Source: Devosia naphthalenivorans (GTDB lineage: Bacteria > Pseudomonadota > Alphaproteobacteria > Rhizobiales > Devosiaceae). From it: a stretch of DNA of 64,000 nucleotides. Of the stretch, positions 8,978 to 16,241 are shown piece by piece. Positions within the stretch are counted from its first letter, which is position 1. Each line of letters begins with the position of its first letter. The stretch covers positions 62,001 through 126,000 of the forward strand of contig NZ_PYVW01000009.1 in assembly GCF_003056355.1 (NCBI RefSeq), read 5' to 3'. The notes under the pieces were generated by a model. The model had not been told where the DNA came from and did not search any database. It was given only the letters and a program-made list of their open reading frames with translations. A program made the position numbers and the translations under genes.

Positions 8978-10723
8978 TTATGAAAGCTCTTCGGGTGCGG
9001 AGACGCCCAGAATTCCAAGCCCGTTCACGATAACCTGACGGACGGCATCAACCAGGGCGAGTCGAGCCAATGTCAGCTTTGGGTCCTCAGCATTAACAAA
9101 CCGTAACGAGGGGTCATCCTTGCCCTTGGCCCAGAAGCCGTGGAAGGCCGCAGCCAGCTCGTGCACGTAGAATGCAACGCGATGCGGCTCATGGGCAATG
9201 GCAGCGGCGGTGACGGTGCGTGGCCAGGCCGCAAGCACGCGGACGAGGTCCAGTTCGGCAGGCGTCTGGAGCAGGCTTACATCGGCAGCCGCGAGCGCCT
9301 GCGGCGACACCTCGAGGTCCGGCAGATCACGTGCGGCGGTCTTGAAGATCGAATAGGCGCGGGCATGGGCATACTGGACGTAAAAGACCGGATTGTCCTT
9401 GGTCTGCTCCTTCACCAGGGCGAAATCGAAATCCATGGCGGCGTCATTGCGCCGGTACATCAGCATGAACCGCGTGGCATCGGCACCCACTTCCTCGACC
9501 ACGTCGACAAGGGTGACGAGATCGCCGGAACGCTTGCTCATCTTGAATGGCTCGCCATTCTTGAGCAGGCGGACCAATTGGCAGATGCGCACGTCCATAT
9601 CGGCTTCGTTCAGCGACACGGCCTTGGTGGCGGCCTGCAGGCGCTTGACGTAGCCGGAATGGTCGGCGCCCAGCACATTGATCATGTGCTTGAAGCCGCG
9701 CAGATATTTGTTGCGGTGGTAGGCGATATCGGCGGCAAAATAGGTGTAGGAGCCGTCGGACTTGACCAACGGGCGATCGACATCGTCGCCGAAGTCGGTG
9801 GCGCGGAACAGGGTTTGTTCGCGGTCTTCCCATTCGTCGGGGGTCTTGCCCTTTGGCGGTTCGAGCCGGCCTTCATAGACCATGCCCTTTTCGCGCAGCC
9901 AGGCGAGCGTGGTGTCGATATCGCCCCCCTGCCCGTGCAGCGTCCGCTCGGAAAAGAACACATCGTGGTGGATGTTGAGCGTGGCCAGATCGGACTTGAT
10001 GAGCGCCAGCATGGCGGCAAGCACCCGGTCCTTGACCAGGGCAGTCATCTCGGCTTCCGGCATGGAGAGGAGCGTGTCGCCGAACTCGTTCTTGAGCGCC
10101 TGGCCGACCGGGATCAGATAATCGCCAGGGTAGAAACCGGATGGAATTTCAATAGCTTCGCCCAAAGCCTCGCGGTAACGCAGGAAGGACGAACGGGCCA
10201 GCGTGTCGATCTGGCTGCCGGCATCGTTGATGTAGTACTCGCGGGTGACGTTGTAGCCGGTATAGGCCATCAGCGCGGCCAGCGTGTCGCCGAATACGGC
10301 GCCGCGCGTGTGGCCGACATGCATGGGGCCGGTAGGGTTGGCCGAGACATATTCGATGTTGATGGCTTCGCCGCCGCCCAGGGTCGAGCGGCCATAGTCG
10401 GCACCTTGCGTGCCGATGGAGCGCAGGACTTCGTGCCAGACGGGGTTGGCGATGCGGAAATTGATGAAGCCGGGTCCCGCGATCTCGACGCTGGTGACAT
10501 CGGAATCATTCTTGAAGTGCTCGACCAGGGCCGTTGCAACCTCGCGTGGGTTCTTGCCCAGCGGCTTGGCCACGACCATGGCGGCGTTGGTGGACAGATC
10601 GCCATGGGCGGCATCTCGCGGCGGCTCGACCACGATGCGGGCCAGCAGATCGGCACCGGCTTCGGGGAAGAGGGTCTGCATCGCCGAAGCAACGCGCGCG
10701 GAGAAAAGGGCGAAAACGTCCAT
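8978..10723 (-). CDS. argS: Arginyl-tRNA synthetase
   Basis: Class I synthetase that charges tRNA-Arg. The 581-residue product has the arginyl-type HIGH variant in NPTGPMHVGHTRGAV, the KMSKR-like loop (EPFKMSKRSGDLVTLVD) and an anticodon-binding C-terminal domain ending LGVSAPEELS. I chose the ATG at 10721-10723 (MDVFALFSARVASAM); an upstream in-frame extension of 28 residues shows no family similarity and runs into a palindromic repeat. Normal family length supports this start. Confidence 0.96.
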   Translation of the reverse strand: MDVFALFSARVASAMQTLFPEAGADLLARIVVEPPRDAAHGDLSTNAAMVVAKPLGKNPREVATALVEHFKNDSDVTSVEIAGPGFINFRIANPVWHEVLRSIGTQGADYGRSTLGGGEAINIEYVSANPTGPMHVGHTRGAVFGDTLAALMAYTGYNVTREYYINDAGSQIDTLARSSFLRYREALGEAIEIPSGFYPGDYLIPVGQALKNEFGDTLLSMPEAEMTALVKDRVLAAMLALIKSDLATLNIHHDVFFSERTLHGQGGDIDTTLAWLREKGMVYEGRLEPPKGKTPDEWEDREQTLFRATDFGDDVDRPLVKSDGSYTYFAADIAYHRNKYLRGFKHMINVLGADHSGYVKRLQAATKAVSLNEADMDVRICQLVRLLKNGEPFKMSKRSGDLVTLVDVVEEVGADATRFMLMYRRNDAAMDFDFALVKEQTKDNPVFYVQYAHARAYSIFKTAARDLPDLEVSPQALAAADVSLLQTPAELDLVRVLAAWPRTVTAAAIAHEPHRVAFYVHELAAAFHGFWAKGKDDPSLRFVNAEDPKLTLARLALVDAVRQVIVNGLGILGVSAPEELS

Positions 10724-10785
10724 GATAGACCTGACCAAACCAATATGCTGGATCGCATCGATCCAACGCTTATGCCGGGCTGCTC

Positions 10786-10852
10786 TCGGGCCTGACCCGA
10801 GGGCCATTCACCGCGCATGCCAAATTGAGAGTGACCCTCGGGTCAAGCCCGA
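10786..10852. repeat. Large inverted repeat between dgt and argS
   Basis: Two 21-bp arms (10786-10806, TCGGGCCTGACCCGAGGG..., and 10832-10852, TGACCCTCGGGTCAAGCCCGA) are reverse complements apart from two positions. Each arm also contains a smaller internal palindrome. It lies in the leader of argS and is probably a third dispersed palindromic repeat family. Confidence 0.6.
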
Positions 10853-10907
10853 GGGAAGCCCGGTGAATATGGGTGAGAATTTCGCCCAATTCACTCGAAA
10901 TGGGGGG

Positions 10908-12098
10908 TTAGAGGAAATCCGGCCTAGCGTCAAACAGGCGGGCATATTCGTCGAGGGCGTAGGGGTCGGTCATGCCGGCGATGAAGTCGCAGACGGTGCG
11001 GGCGAGCGCGGGCCCGTCCGCTGACATGGCGGCGGCGCCCCAGCGGCCGGGCAGATCGCGATTGGCCATGTAGCTGGCGAAAAGCTGGGTGACCACCATT
11101 TCGCTTTCCCGCACCGGGGCCATGACGGTTTCGTGGCGATAGACGCGGTCAAAGAGGAAGCTCTTGAGGCCTTTTTCGCCCTCGGCCATATCCGGCGAGA
11201 AGGTGACCAGGGTACGGCCGGCGGTGCGGACGTCCTCGGCGGACTCAATGCCGGCGGCTTCGATGTTGGCTTGGGTGGTGGTGATGACGTCTTCGATGGA
11301 GCGGGTGATGAGGCGGCGTTGCACCTCGTGGGCCTGGCGCTTTGCGGCCGCAGTCGGATAGCGGCGGGCGACTTCGCGCACGATGGGACCGGCAAGCGGC
11401 ACGTCGGCGAGGTCGGCCAGGGTGATGAGATGGGCGCGCAGGGCGTCGTCGATATCGTGGGCGTTGTAGGCGATGTCGTCGGCGATGGCAGCGGTTTGCG
11501 CTTCGAGGGAGGCGAAGCTGGAAAGGCGCAGATCGGCCGGCGCGGGGATGTTGTCGAACCCCGCGGGAAGGCCCTCCTCGGCGTATTTGCCATAGTGGGT
11601 GCCGTCCGGGTTGGTCAGCGGGCCGTTGTGCTTGAGGATGCCTTCGAGGGTTTCCCAGGTGAGATTGAGGCCATCATGGTCGGCGTAGCGGTTTTCCAGC
11701 AGTGTCACGACTCGCATGGCCTGGATGTTGTGGTCGAACCCGCCATAGGGGGTCATGGCGCGGTGCAACGCGCGTTCGCCGGCATGGCCGAAGGGAGTGT
11801 GCCCCAGATCGTGCGACAGGGCGATGGCTTCGGCTAGGTCTTCGTCAAGGCGCAGGGCACGGGCCATGGAGCGGGCCATCTGGCTGACTTCGAGCGTATG
11901 GGTCAGCCGGTTGCGGAAGTGCTTGCCGCCATGCTGGAGAAACACCTGCGTCTTGTTCTGCAAGCGGCGAAAGGCAGTGGAGTGGATGATGCGGTCGCGG
12001 TCGCGCTGAAACTCGCTGCGCGTGGGGCTCGGGCCGGTGCCGTGGAGGCGGCCCAATGTGTGTTCGGGCTCGCTGGCATAGGGGGCGGTTTGCGCCAT
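10908..12098 (-). CDS. dgt: Deoxyguanosinetriphosphate triphosphohydrolase-like protein (HD domain)
   Basis: HD-superfamily dNTP triphosphohydrolase that hydrolyses dNTPs to nucleoside and triphosphate. Metal-ligand motifs are visible: HTLEVSQMARSMARALRLDE (H...), ALSHDLGHTPFGHAGE with the paired HD, and ADDIAYNAHDIDDALRA near the middle. I prefer the ATG at 12096-12098 (MAQTAPYASEPEHTLGR), giving 396 residues; ATG at 12119 and TTG at 12128 are in-frame alternatives. It is divergent from erpA across about 80 bp. Confidence 0.9.
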   Translation of the reverse strand: MAQTAPYASEPEHTLGRLHGTGPSPTRSEFQRDRDRIIHSTAFRRLQNKTQVFLQHGGKHFRNRLTHTLEVSQMARSMARALRLDEDLAEAIALSHDLGHTPFGHAGERALHRAMTPYGGFDHNIQAMRVVTLLENRYADHDGLNLTWETLEGILKHNGPLTNPDGTHYGKYAEEGLPAGFDNIPAPADLRLSSFASLEAQTAAIADDIAYNAHDIDDALRAHLITLADLADVPLAGPIVREVARRYPTAAAKRQAHEVQRRLITRSIEDVITTTQANIEAAGIESAEDVRTAGRTLVTFSPDMAEGEKGLKSFLFDRVYRHETVMAPVRESEMVVTQLFASYMANRDLPGRWGAAAMSADGPALARTVCDFIAGMTDPYALDEYARLFDARPDFL

Positions 12099-12180
12099 GG
12101 GTGACAAGGCCCTTTTCATTTTGGGCAAGAGTTACTATTTTAGCCTTACCGTTATGACATTACGGCGCGGATACACAGAA

Positions 12181-12531
12181 ATGACCGATACTGCACTCGC
12201 CTCCCCCAACGTCGTACTCACCGATCGGGCTGCAAAGCGTGTTTCGCGGATCCTCTCCAAGGAACCGGAAGGCACGGTGTTGCGGATCTCGGTTTCGGGC
12301 GGTGGCTGCTCGGGATTCCAGTATGAATACAACCTCGTACAGGAAAAACCTGGCAGCGACGATATCGTTCTGCAAAAGGGCGATGCGGTGGTGTTGATCG
12401 ATTCCATGAGTCTGGAATTCATGGGGGGATCGGAGATCGACTTCGTGGACGATCTGATCGGGCAAGCCTTTCAGATCCGCAACCCCAATGCGGTGGCGTC
12501 CTGTGGGTGCGGAACCAGTTTTGCCGTTTAA
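12181..12531 (+). CDS. erpA: Iron-sulfur cluster insertion protein ErpA (A-type carrier)
   Basis: A-type Fe-S carrier that delivers clusters to apoproteins. The 116-residue product carries the three conserved cysteines: one in SGGGCSGFQYEY and two in the C-terminal SCGCGTSF. The ATG at 12181 (MTDTALASPNVVLTDRAAK) fits the family start; an upstream in-frame extension has no similarity. A strong terminator hairpin follows 26 bp after the stop. It is divergent from dgt. Confidence 0.93.
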   Translation: MTDTALASPNVVLTDRAAKRVSRILSKEPEGTVLRISVSGGGCSGFQYEYNLVQEKPGSDDIVLQKGDAVVLIDSMSLEFMGGSEIDFVDDLIGQAFQIRNPNAVASCGCGTSFAV

Positions 12532-12556
12532 GCCGAATCCAGTTTAGAGTTTGATG

Positions 12557-12581
12557 TCCCCGCGCGAGCGGGGATTTCTTT
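12557..12581 (+). terminator. Intrinsic terminator after erpA
   Basis: Stem TCCCCGC / GCGGGGA with a GCGA tetraloop, followed by TTTCTTT. It lies 26 bp downstream of the erpA stop and just before the ribosome-binding site of the serine hydrolase gene. Confidence 0.75.
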
Positions 12582-12596
12582 GTGGGGGGAACAAAC

Positions 12597-13922
12597 ATGG
12601 ATCTGGAGCAGCGGCTGGACGCAGTGGTCGATGCGGCCAGGGCGGAACGGCGCATCGTTGGTGCGGTGCTGATGGTGCGGCGGCGGGGCGAAGTGCTGTA
12701 TGAAAAGGCATTGGGCATGGCTGACCGGGAAGCAGGCCGGCCCATGCAGATGGATGCGATCTTTCGGCTCTCGTCGCTGACCAAGCCGATCGTTGCCGCC
12801 ACCGTGCTGGCGCTGGTGGATGCGGGCAAGCTGCGGCTGGATGATCCGGTGACGCGGCATCTGCCGGAGTTCAGGCCGCGCATGGCTGATGACAGTACGC
12901 CGGAAATCACGATCCATCATCTGCTGACGCATACGTCGGGGCTGAGCAGTGCTTCGATCCTGAGCGAGGAAGAGACCGCAGCGGGCGTCAACAAATGGCG
13001 TCTGGACACGGCAGAAATCCTGCGGCGTATGGCTGATATGCCGCTGTTATTTGCGCCGGGGACCGGCTGGTCCTATGGGCCATCGATCGACGTTCTGGGG
13101 GTGATTGCGGGAAATCTGGTGGGCGGTACGCTCGAGGATGCGATCCGCCAATACGTTGCCGATCCGCTCGGCATGAGTGACACGCGGTTTACGGTCACCG
13201 ACGCCAGCCGCCTGGCGGCAGCCTATGCGAACGAGGACAATGGCGCGGTGCTGATGGGCGATCCGCATAGCGTGCCGAACCCATTCGGCGGCATTGCAAC
13301 TTATGACCCCGGCCGGATATTTGACGCCGAGGCGTTCCAGTCCGGCGGCGGCGGCATGGCGGGAACAGGACCCGATTTCGTGAACTTGCTGGAGACGATT
13401 CGATCCGGTGGCGGCGCTATCCTCAAGCCAGCGACGCTTGCCATGGGGCTCGCCAACCAGACGCCGCAACTGACGCAGTCCCAAGCTCCAGGCTGGGGCT
13501 TTAGCTATTTCGGCGCGTGGCTCGATGACCCGGCGCTGGCGGGCTCGCCCGCGGCGCAGGGCACCAATCGCTGGGGCGGCATTTATGGGCACAACTGGTT
13601 CTTCGATCCGAGCCAGGAATTGTCGGTGATTTCGATGAGCAATACGGGGCTCGAAGGCTGCGACGGGCCGTTCAAGGCCAGGTGCGCGACGCTGTGTATG
13701 CCGGCCTCTAGCGGTTGCCGAAGGGCTGGCCAGCTTGTAGTTTCGGGCCAACCGGAGGCATTGAATGCGCATCGCGACCTGGAACATCAACGGCATCAAG
13801 GCACGCCTTCATATCCTGCTGACCTGGCTGGCCCAGGAAAAGCCGGACATCGTGGTGTTGCAGGAGATCAAATCGGTCGACGAGGCGTTTCCCCGCGCCG
13901 AGATCGAGGCGCTTGGCTATAA
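12597..13922 (+). CDS. Serine hydrolase / beta-lactamase class C family, 3' end apparently frameshifted
   Basis: Penicillin-binding-protein-like serine hydrolase; substrate unknown (esterase or peptidase relatives are common). The SxxK nucleophile motif is SSLTKPI near residue 63, the Y-x-N-like motif is GWSYGPSID, and a C-terminal GHNW segment follows. The ATG at 12597 follows a GGGGGG-rich ribosome-binding site. The frame as it stands runs to 13922, overlapping xthA by 158 bp with an unconvincing Arg-rich tail. In the frame whose codons start at 13679, the same DNA reads QVRDAVYAGL and stops at 13711, which resembles the normal family end, so a one-base deletion around 13671-13681 is likely. 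Confidence 0.8.
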   Translation: MDLEQRLDAVVDAARAERRIVGAVLMVRRRGEVLYEKALGMADREAGRPMQMDAIFRLSSLTKPIVAATVLALVDAGKLRLDDPVTRHLPEFRPRMADDSTPEITIHHLLTHTSGLSSASILSEEETAAGVNKWRLDTAEILRRMADMPLLFAPGTGWSYGPSIDVLGVIAGNLVGGTLEDAIRQYVADPLGMSDTRFTVTDASRLAAAYANEDNGAVLMGDPHSVPNPFGGIATYDPGRIFDAEAFQSGGGGMAGTGPDFVNLLETIRSGGGAILKPATLAMGLANQTPQLTQSQAPGWGFSYFGAWLDDPALAGSPAAQGTNRWGGIYGHNWFFDPSQELSVISMSNTGLEGCDGPFKARCATLCMPASSGCRRAGQLVVSGQPEALNAHRDLEHQRHQGTPSYPADLAGPGKAGHRGVAGDQIGRRGVSPRRDRGAWL

Positions 13923-14544
13923 TGTGGAAACCCATGGCCAAAAGAGCTGGAATGGCGTCGCCATCCTGTCGCTGCTGCCGTTCGACGAGGTGACGCGTGG
14001 TCTGCCGGGCGATGACAGCGACGAGCAGGCGCGGCTGATCGAGGGCGTGTTCTCGGTGGAAACCGGCGTCGTGCGGGTGTGTGGGATTTATCTGCCCAAT
14101 GGCAATCCGGTCGATTCGGAGAAGTTTCCCTATAAGCTCAACTGGATGCGGCGGCTGGAGACTTTCGTTGAAGGCCGGCTGGCGCTGGAAGAGCCGTTCG
14201 TGCTGCTGGGGGATTTCAATCTCATCCCCGAACCCATCGATGCGCACAATCCCGAGGGCTGGTGGGGCGATGCGCTTTACCGGCCGGAGAGCCTGGAGCG
14301 CTGGCGGACGCTGAGCAATCTGGGAATGACGGATGCGTTGCGGGCAACGACGTCGGAGCCGTCGTATACGTTCTGGGACTTCCAGGCGGGCGCGTGGCGA
14401 CGCAATGCGGGCATTCGCATCGATCACCTGATGCTGTCGCCACAGGCGGCTGACCGGCTGGATGGGGTCACCGTGCACAAGGATGTGCGCGGATGGGACA
14501 AGCCGAGCGACCATGTGCCGGTTGAGGGGCAGTTTAGTTTGTAA
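13765..14544 (+). CDS. xthA: Exodeoxyribonuclease III
   Basis: Mg-dependent apurinic/apyrimidinic endonuclease and 3'-5' exonuclease of base excision repair. The 259-residue product begins MRIATWNINGIKARL, has the catalytic glutamate in VVLQEIKSVDEAF, the active-site segment GDFNLIPEPID, and the C-terminal IRIDHLMLS ... DKPSDHVPV motif with the catalytic histidine. Length and motif order are complete. The misframed tail of the preceding hydrolase gene overlaps its 5' end. Confidence 0.95.
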   Translation: MRIATWNINGIKARLHILLTWLAQEKPDIVVLQEIKSVDEAFPRAEIEALGYNVETHGQKSWNGVAILSLLPFDEVTRGLPGDDSDEQARLIEGVFSVETGVVRVCGIYLPNGNPVDSEKFPYKLNWMRRLETFVEGRLALEEPFVLLGDFNLIPEPIDAHNPEGWWGDALYRPESLERWRTLSNLGMTDALRATTSEPSYTFWDFQAGAWRRNAGIRIDHLMLSPQAADRLDGVTVHKDVRGWDKPSDHVPVEGQFSL

Positions 14545-14588
14545 GGCTTTGGGGTTGGGCCTGCTGCTTCTAGCGACTCTTACGCTGG

Positions 14589-14625
14589 CCCCCTCACCCT
14601 AGCCCTCTCGCCTGAGGGGCGAGGG
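14589..14625. repeat. Dispersed CCCTCACCCTAGCCCTCTC-type repeat, copy 2
   Basis: CCCCTCACCCTAGCCCTCTC followed by a GCC-TGA-GGGGCGAGGG hairpin half, matching the unit at 1907-1944. It lies between convergent xthA and the Sel1 gene and could double as a bidirectional terminator. Confidence 0.6.
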
Positions 14626-14650
14626 AACTAGTTCTGTGGATGCAAGCGCC

Positions 14651-15460
14651 TTAAAACCCGGCGAACTGCGGTGCGATGTTGTCCGCCAGGCCCTGCGCTT
14701 CGGCCTGTTCTTCGGCCGAGGACAGCCCCAGGGCGTTGTTGCGCATTTCTTCGATCCAGCTGGCGTCTGCCGTGCCGGCGCAGCGTTCCTGGGCGATGTT
14801 GAGCCACATCAGGCCTTCGACGGGTTGGGCTTCGATGCCGTCGACGCCGCCGAAGATCAGATTGCCGAGCTGAGCCTGTGCCGGGCAATGACCTTTGCGG
14901 GCGGCCAAGGAAAACCAGCGGGCGCTCTGGAGGGGATTGATGCCGAGTTCGTTTTCCTTGGTGTAGAGCAGGCCCACCCGATATTGCGCATCGGCGTCGC
15001 CGAAATAGGTGGCGGCGTGCAGCAGCAACGCGTGGGAACGATTGGCATCGGCGGGAATACCGGCGTCGGGCAAGCCCTCGCGATAGTAGTCACCAACCTT
15101 GACGAACGAGCGCGCGACAATGTCAGCCTCGACGCCCTTGGGCGCGGCGTCCGCGTGCTGATTGGCGATCTGGGCGAAGTAGCCGAAAGCCTTAGCCGGG
15201 TCCTTGGCGACGCCTTCGCCGTTTTCATACATGGTGCCGAGCTGCCACATGGCCATGGGCTGGCCAGCGTCGGCCGCATTTTCAAGTGCCGCCAGCAGGT
15301 CGCCGCTGGATACACCGCCCCCTGCCCCATCGAGCATGTTGGCCATGTTGAGCGCGGCGTCGGCTGCTGTCTGGGCGTGTGCGGGCAGGCTGGAGGCAAG
15401 CAGCCCCATCAAACCCGCCATAGCCACGGAAATCAGGGAGTTGCCCCTAATGGTCCGCAT
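14651..15460 (-). CDS. Secreted Sel1-repeat (SLR/TPR-like) protein
   Basis: A protein of about 269 residues with a Sec signal peptide (hydrophobic ISVAMAGLMGLLASSLPAHAQ) followed by Sel1-like repeats, seen as MWQLGTMYENGEGVAKDPAKA, YRVGLLYTKENELGINPLQ and QAQLGNLIFGGVDGIEAQ. Such repeats are protein-interaction scaffolds; no specific partner is evident. Two ATGs (15463, 15460) follow AAGGAG; the second has the better spacing. A much longer upstream in-frame extension lacks protein-like character. Confidence 0.8.
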   Translation of the reverse strand: MRTIRGNSLISVAMAGLMGLLASSLPAHAQTAADAALNMANMLDGAGGGVSSGDLLAALENAADAGQPMAMWQLGTMYENGEGVAKDPAKAFGYFAQIANQHADAAPKGVEADIVARSFVKVGDYYREGLPDAGIPADANRSHALLLHAATYFGDADAQYRVGLLYTKENELGINPLQSARWFSLAARKGHCPAQAQLGNLIFGGVDGIEAQPVEGLMWLNIAQERCAGTADASWIEEMRNNALGLSSAEEQAEAQGLADNIAPQFAGF

Positions 15461-15463
15461 CAT

Positions 15464-16065
15464 ACTCCTTTTGTTCGCGACGACGCGAACGAACATGAAT
15501 TGGCGGGTCCGGCCATACGGGTTCCGCCGGGACGCGCCTGCAGAAGCGGCAGCGTCCGCTGTGTGTTCCGGTAAGTTTTCCTCAAGCAGCGCTCTGCGGA
15601 AAGCTTTTGTTAAGAGATAGGTAAACCCGGTTTGTGACCGCATTGAAGCCGAAGTGATCACGAGATTGCGCCTGCCTTTCCGGTGATCGGGCGGCGCAGT
15701 TGGGCGCTTACGACAAATGCTGTGGTCACGATCAATTCCTACCCTTTCACCAACAGCTGGACGCCCGGCCAACCTGCTGACTCGAGCAGATCGTGGCGGC
15801 CAGCTTGCCGGCTTCGACAAATTCAAGCGGAGTACACAGACGCGACTTCAGCGCGTGCCGAAATGCTCGTGGCCATCCGCCCCCAGATGCCTGTTGCCGT
15901 CTGGTTTAGGGTGAGATTGTGGCGACAAACATCGCCAAATCGTTGCCGAGAACGGAAGGGGAATCGATTCAATGGGGTTGTTGCGGAATCAGCACATTTG
16001 GGGGGTGGGGGAGTGCCCTGCCCTTGGGAGGAGGAGTTTACTTCTCGTTTCTTGTCAGTTCCATC
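15464..16065. other. Gene-free stretch upstream of the Sel1 gene
   Basis: About 600 bp without a convincing gene. It must hold the promoter of the Sel1-repeat gene. Open frames here have no start context or protein-like composition. Nothing else recognisable was seen before the palindromic repeat at 16066. Confidence 0.5.
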
Positions 16066-16141
16066 CACTGTGTCATTCCCGCGAAAGCGGGAAGCCCTGT
16101 TTCGAAACGGCGGTTCCCGCTTCCGCGGGAATGACACAGTG
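16066..16141. repeat. Paired CATTCCCGCG-type palindromic repeat
   Basis: Two facing arms, CACTGTGTCATTCCCGCG at the left and its reverse complement at the right (ending GGGAATGACACAGTG), enclose a short core and can fold into a long cruciform. The same arm sequence recurs at 1999-2030 and 19251-19334, so this is a dispersed REP/BIME-like family. Confidence 0.7.
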
Positions 16142-16199
16142 AGAATGGGGAAGCCAGTAAGTGCCGGAATGAACTGCCCGAGGGGTGATGAGCATGTGA

Positions 16200-16231
16200 A
16201 GACCTCGTGGCTTTTGGTAGCCACGAGGTCT
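16200..16231 (-). terminator. Perfect 12-bp hairpin after valS
   Basis: AGACCTCGTGGC-TTTTGGTA-GCCACGAGGTCT is a perfect 12-bp stem with an 8-base loop, 10 bp past the valS stop. There is no clear U tract, so it may be a processed 3' end or a Rho-assisted terminator. Confidence 0.6.
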
Positions 16232-16241
16232 GGCTCACAGC

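Noticed and set aside
9140..10795. 551-codon plus-strand frame over argS
   Set aside because: It is the antisense shadow of a clearly recognised arginyl-tRNA synthetase in high-GC DNA.
14651..15826. 391-residue version of the Sel1 protein with a long N-terminal extension
   Set aside because: The extension lacks protein-like character and a ribosome-binding site; AAGGAG and a signal peptide mark the start at 15460 or 15463.
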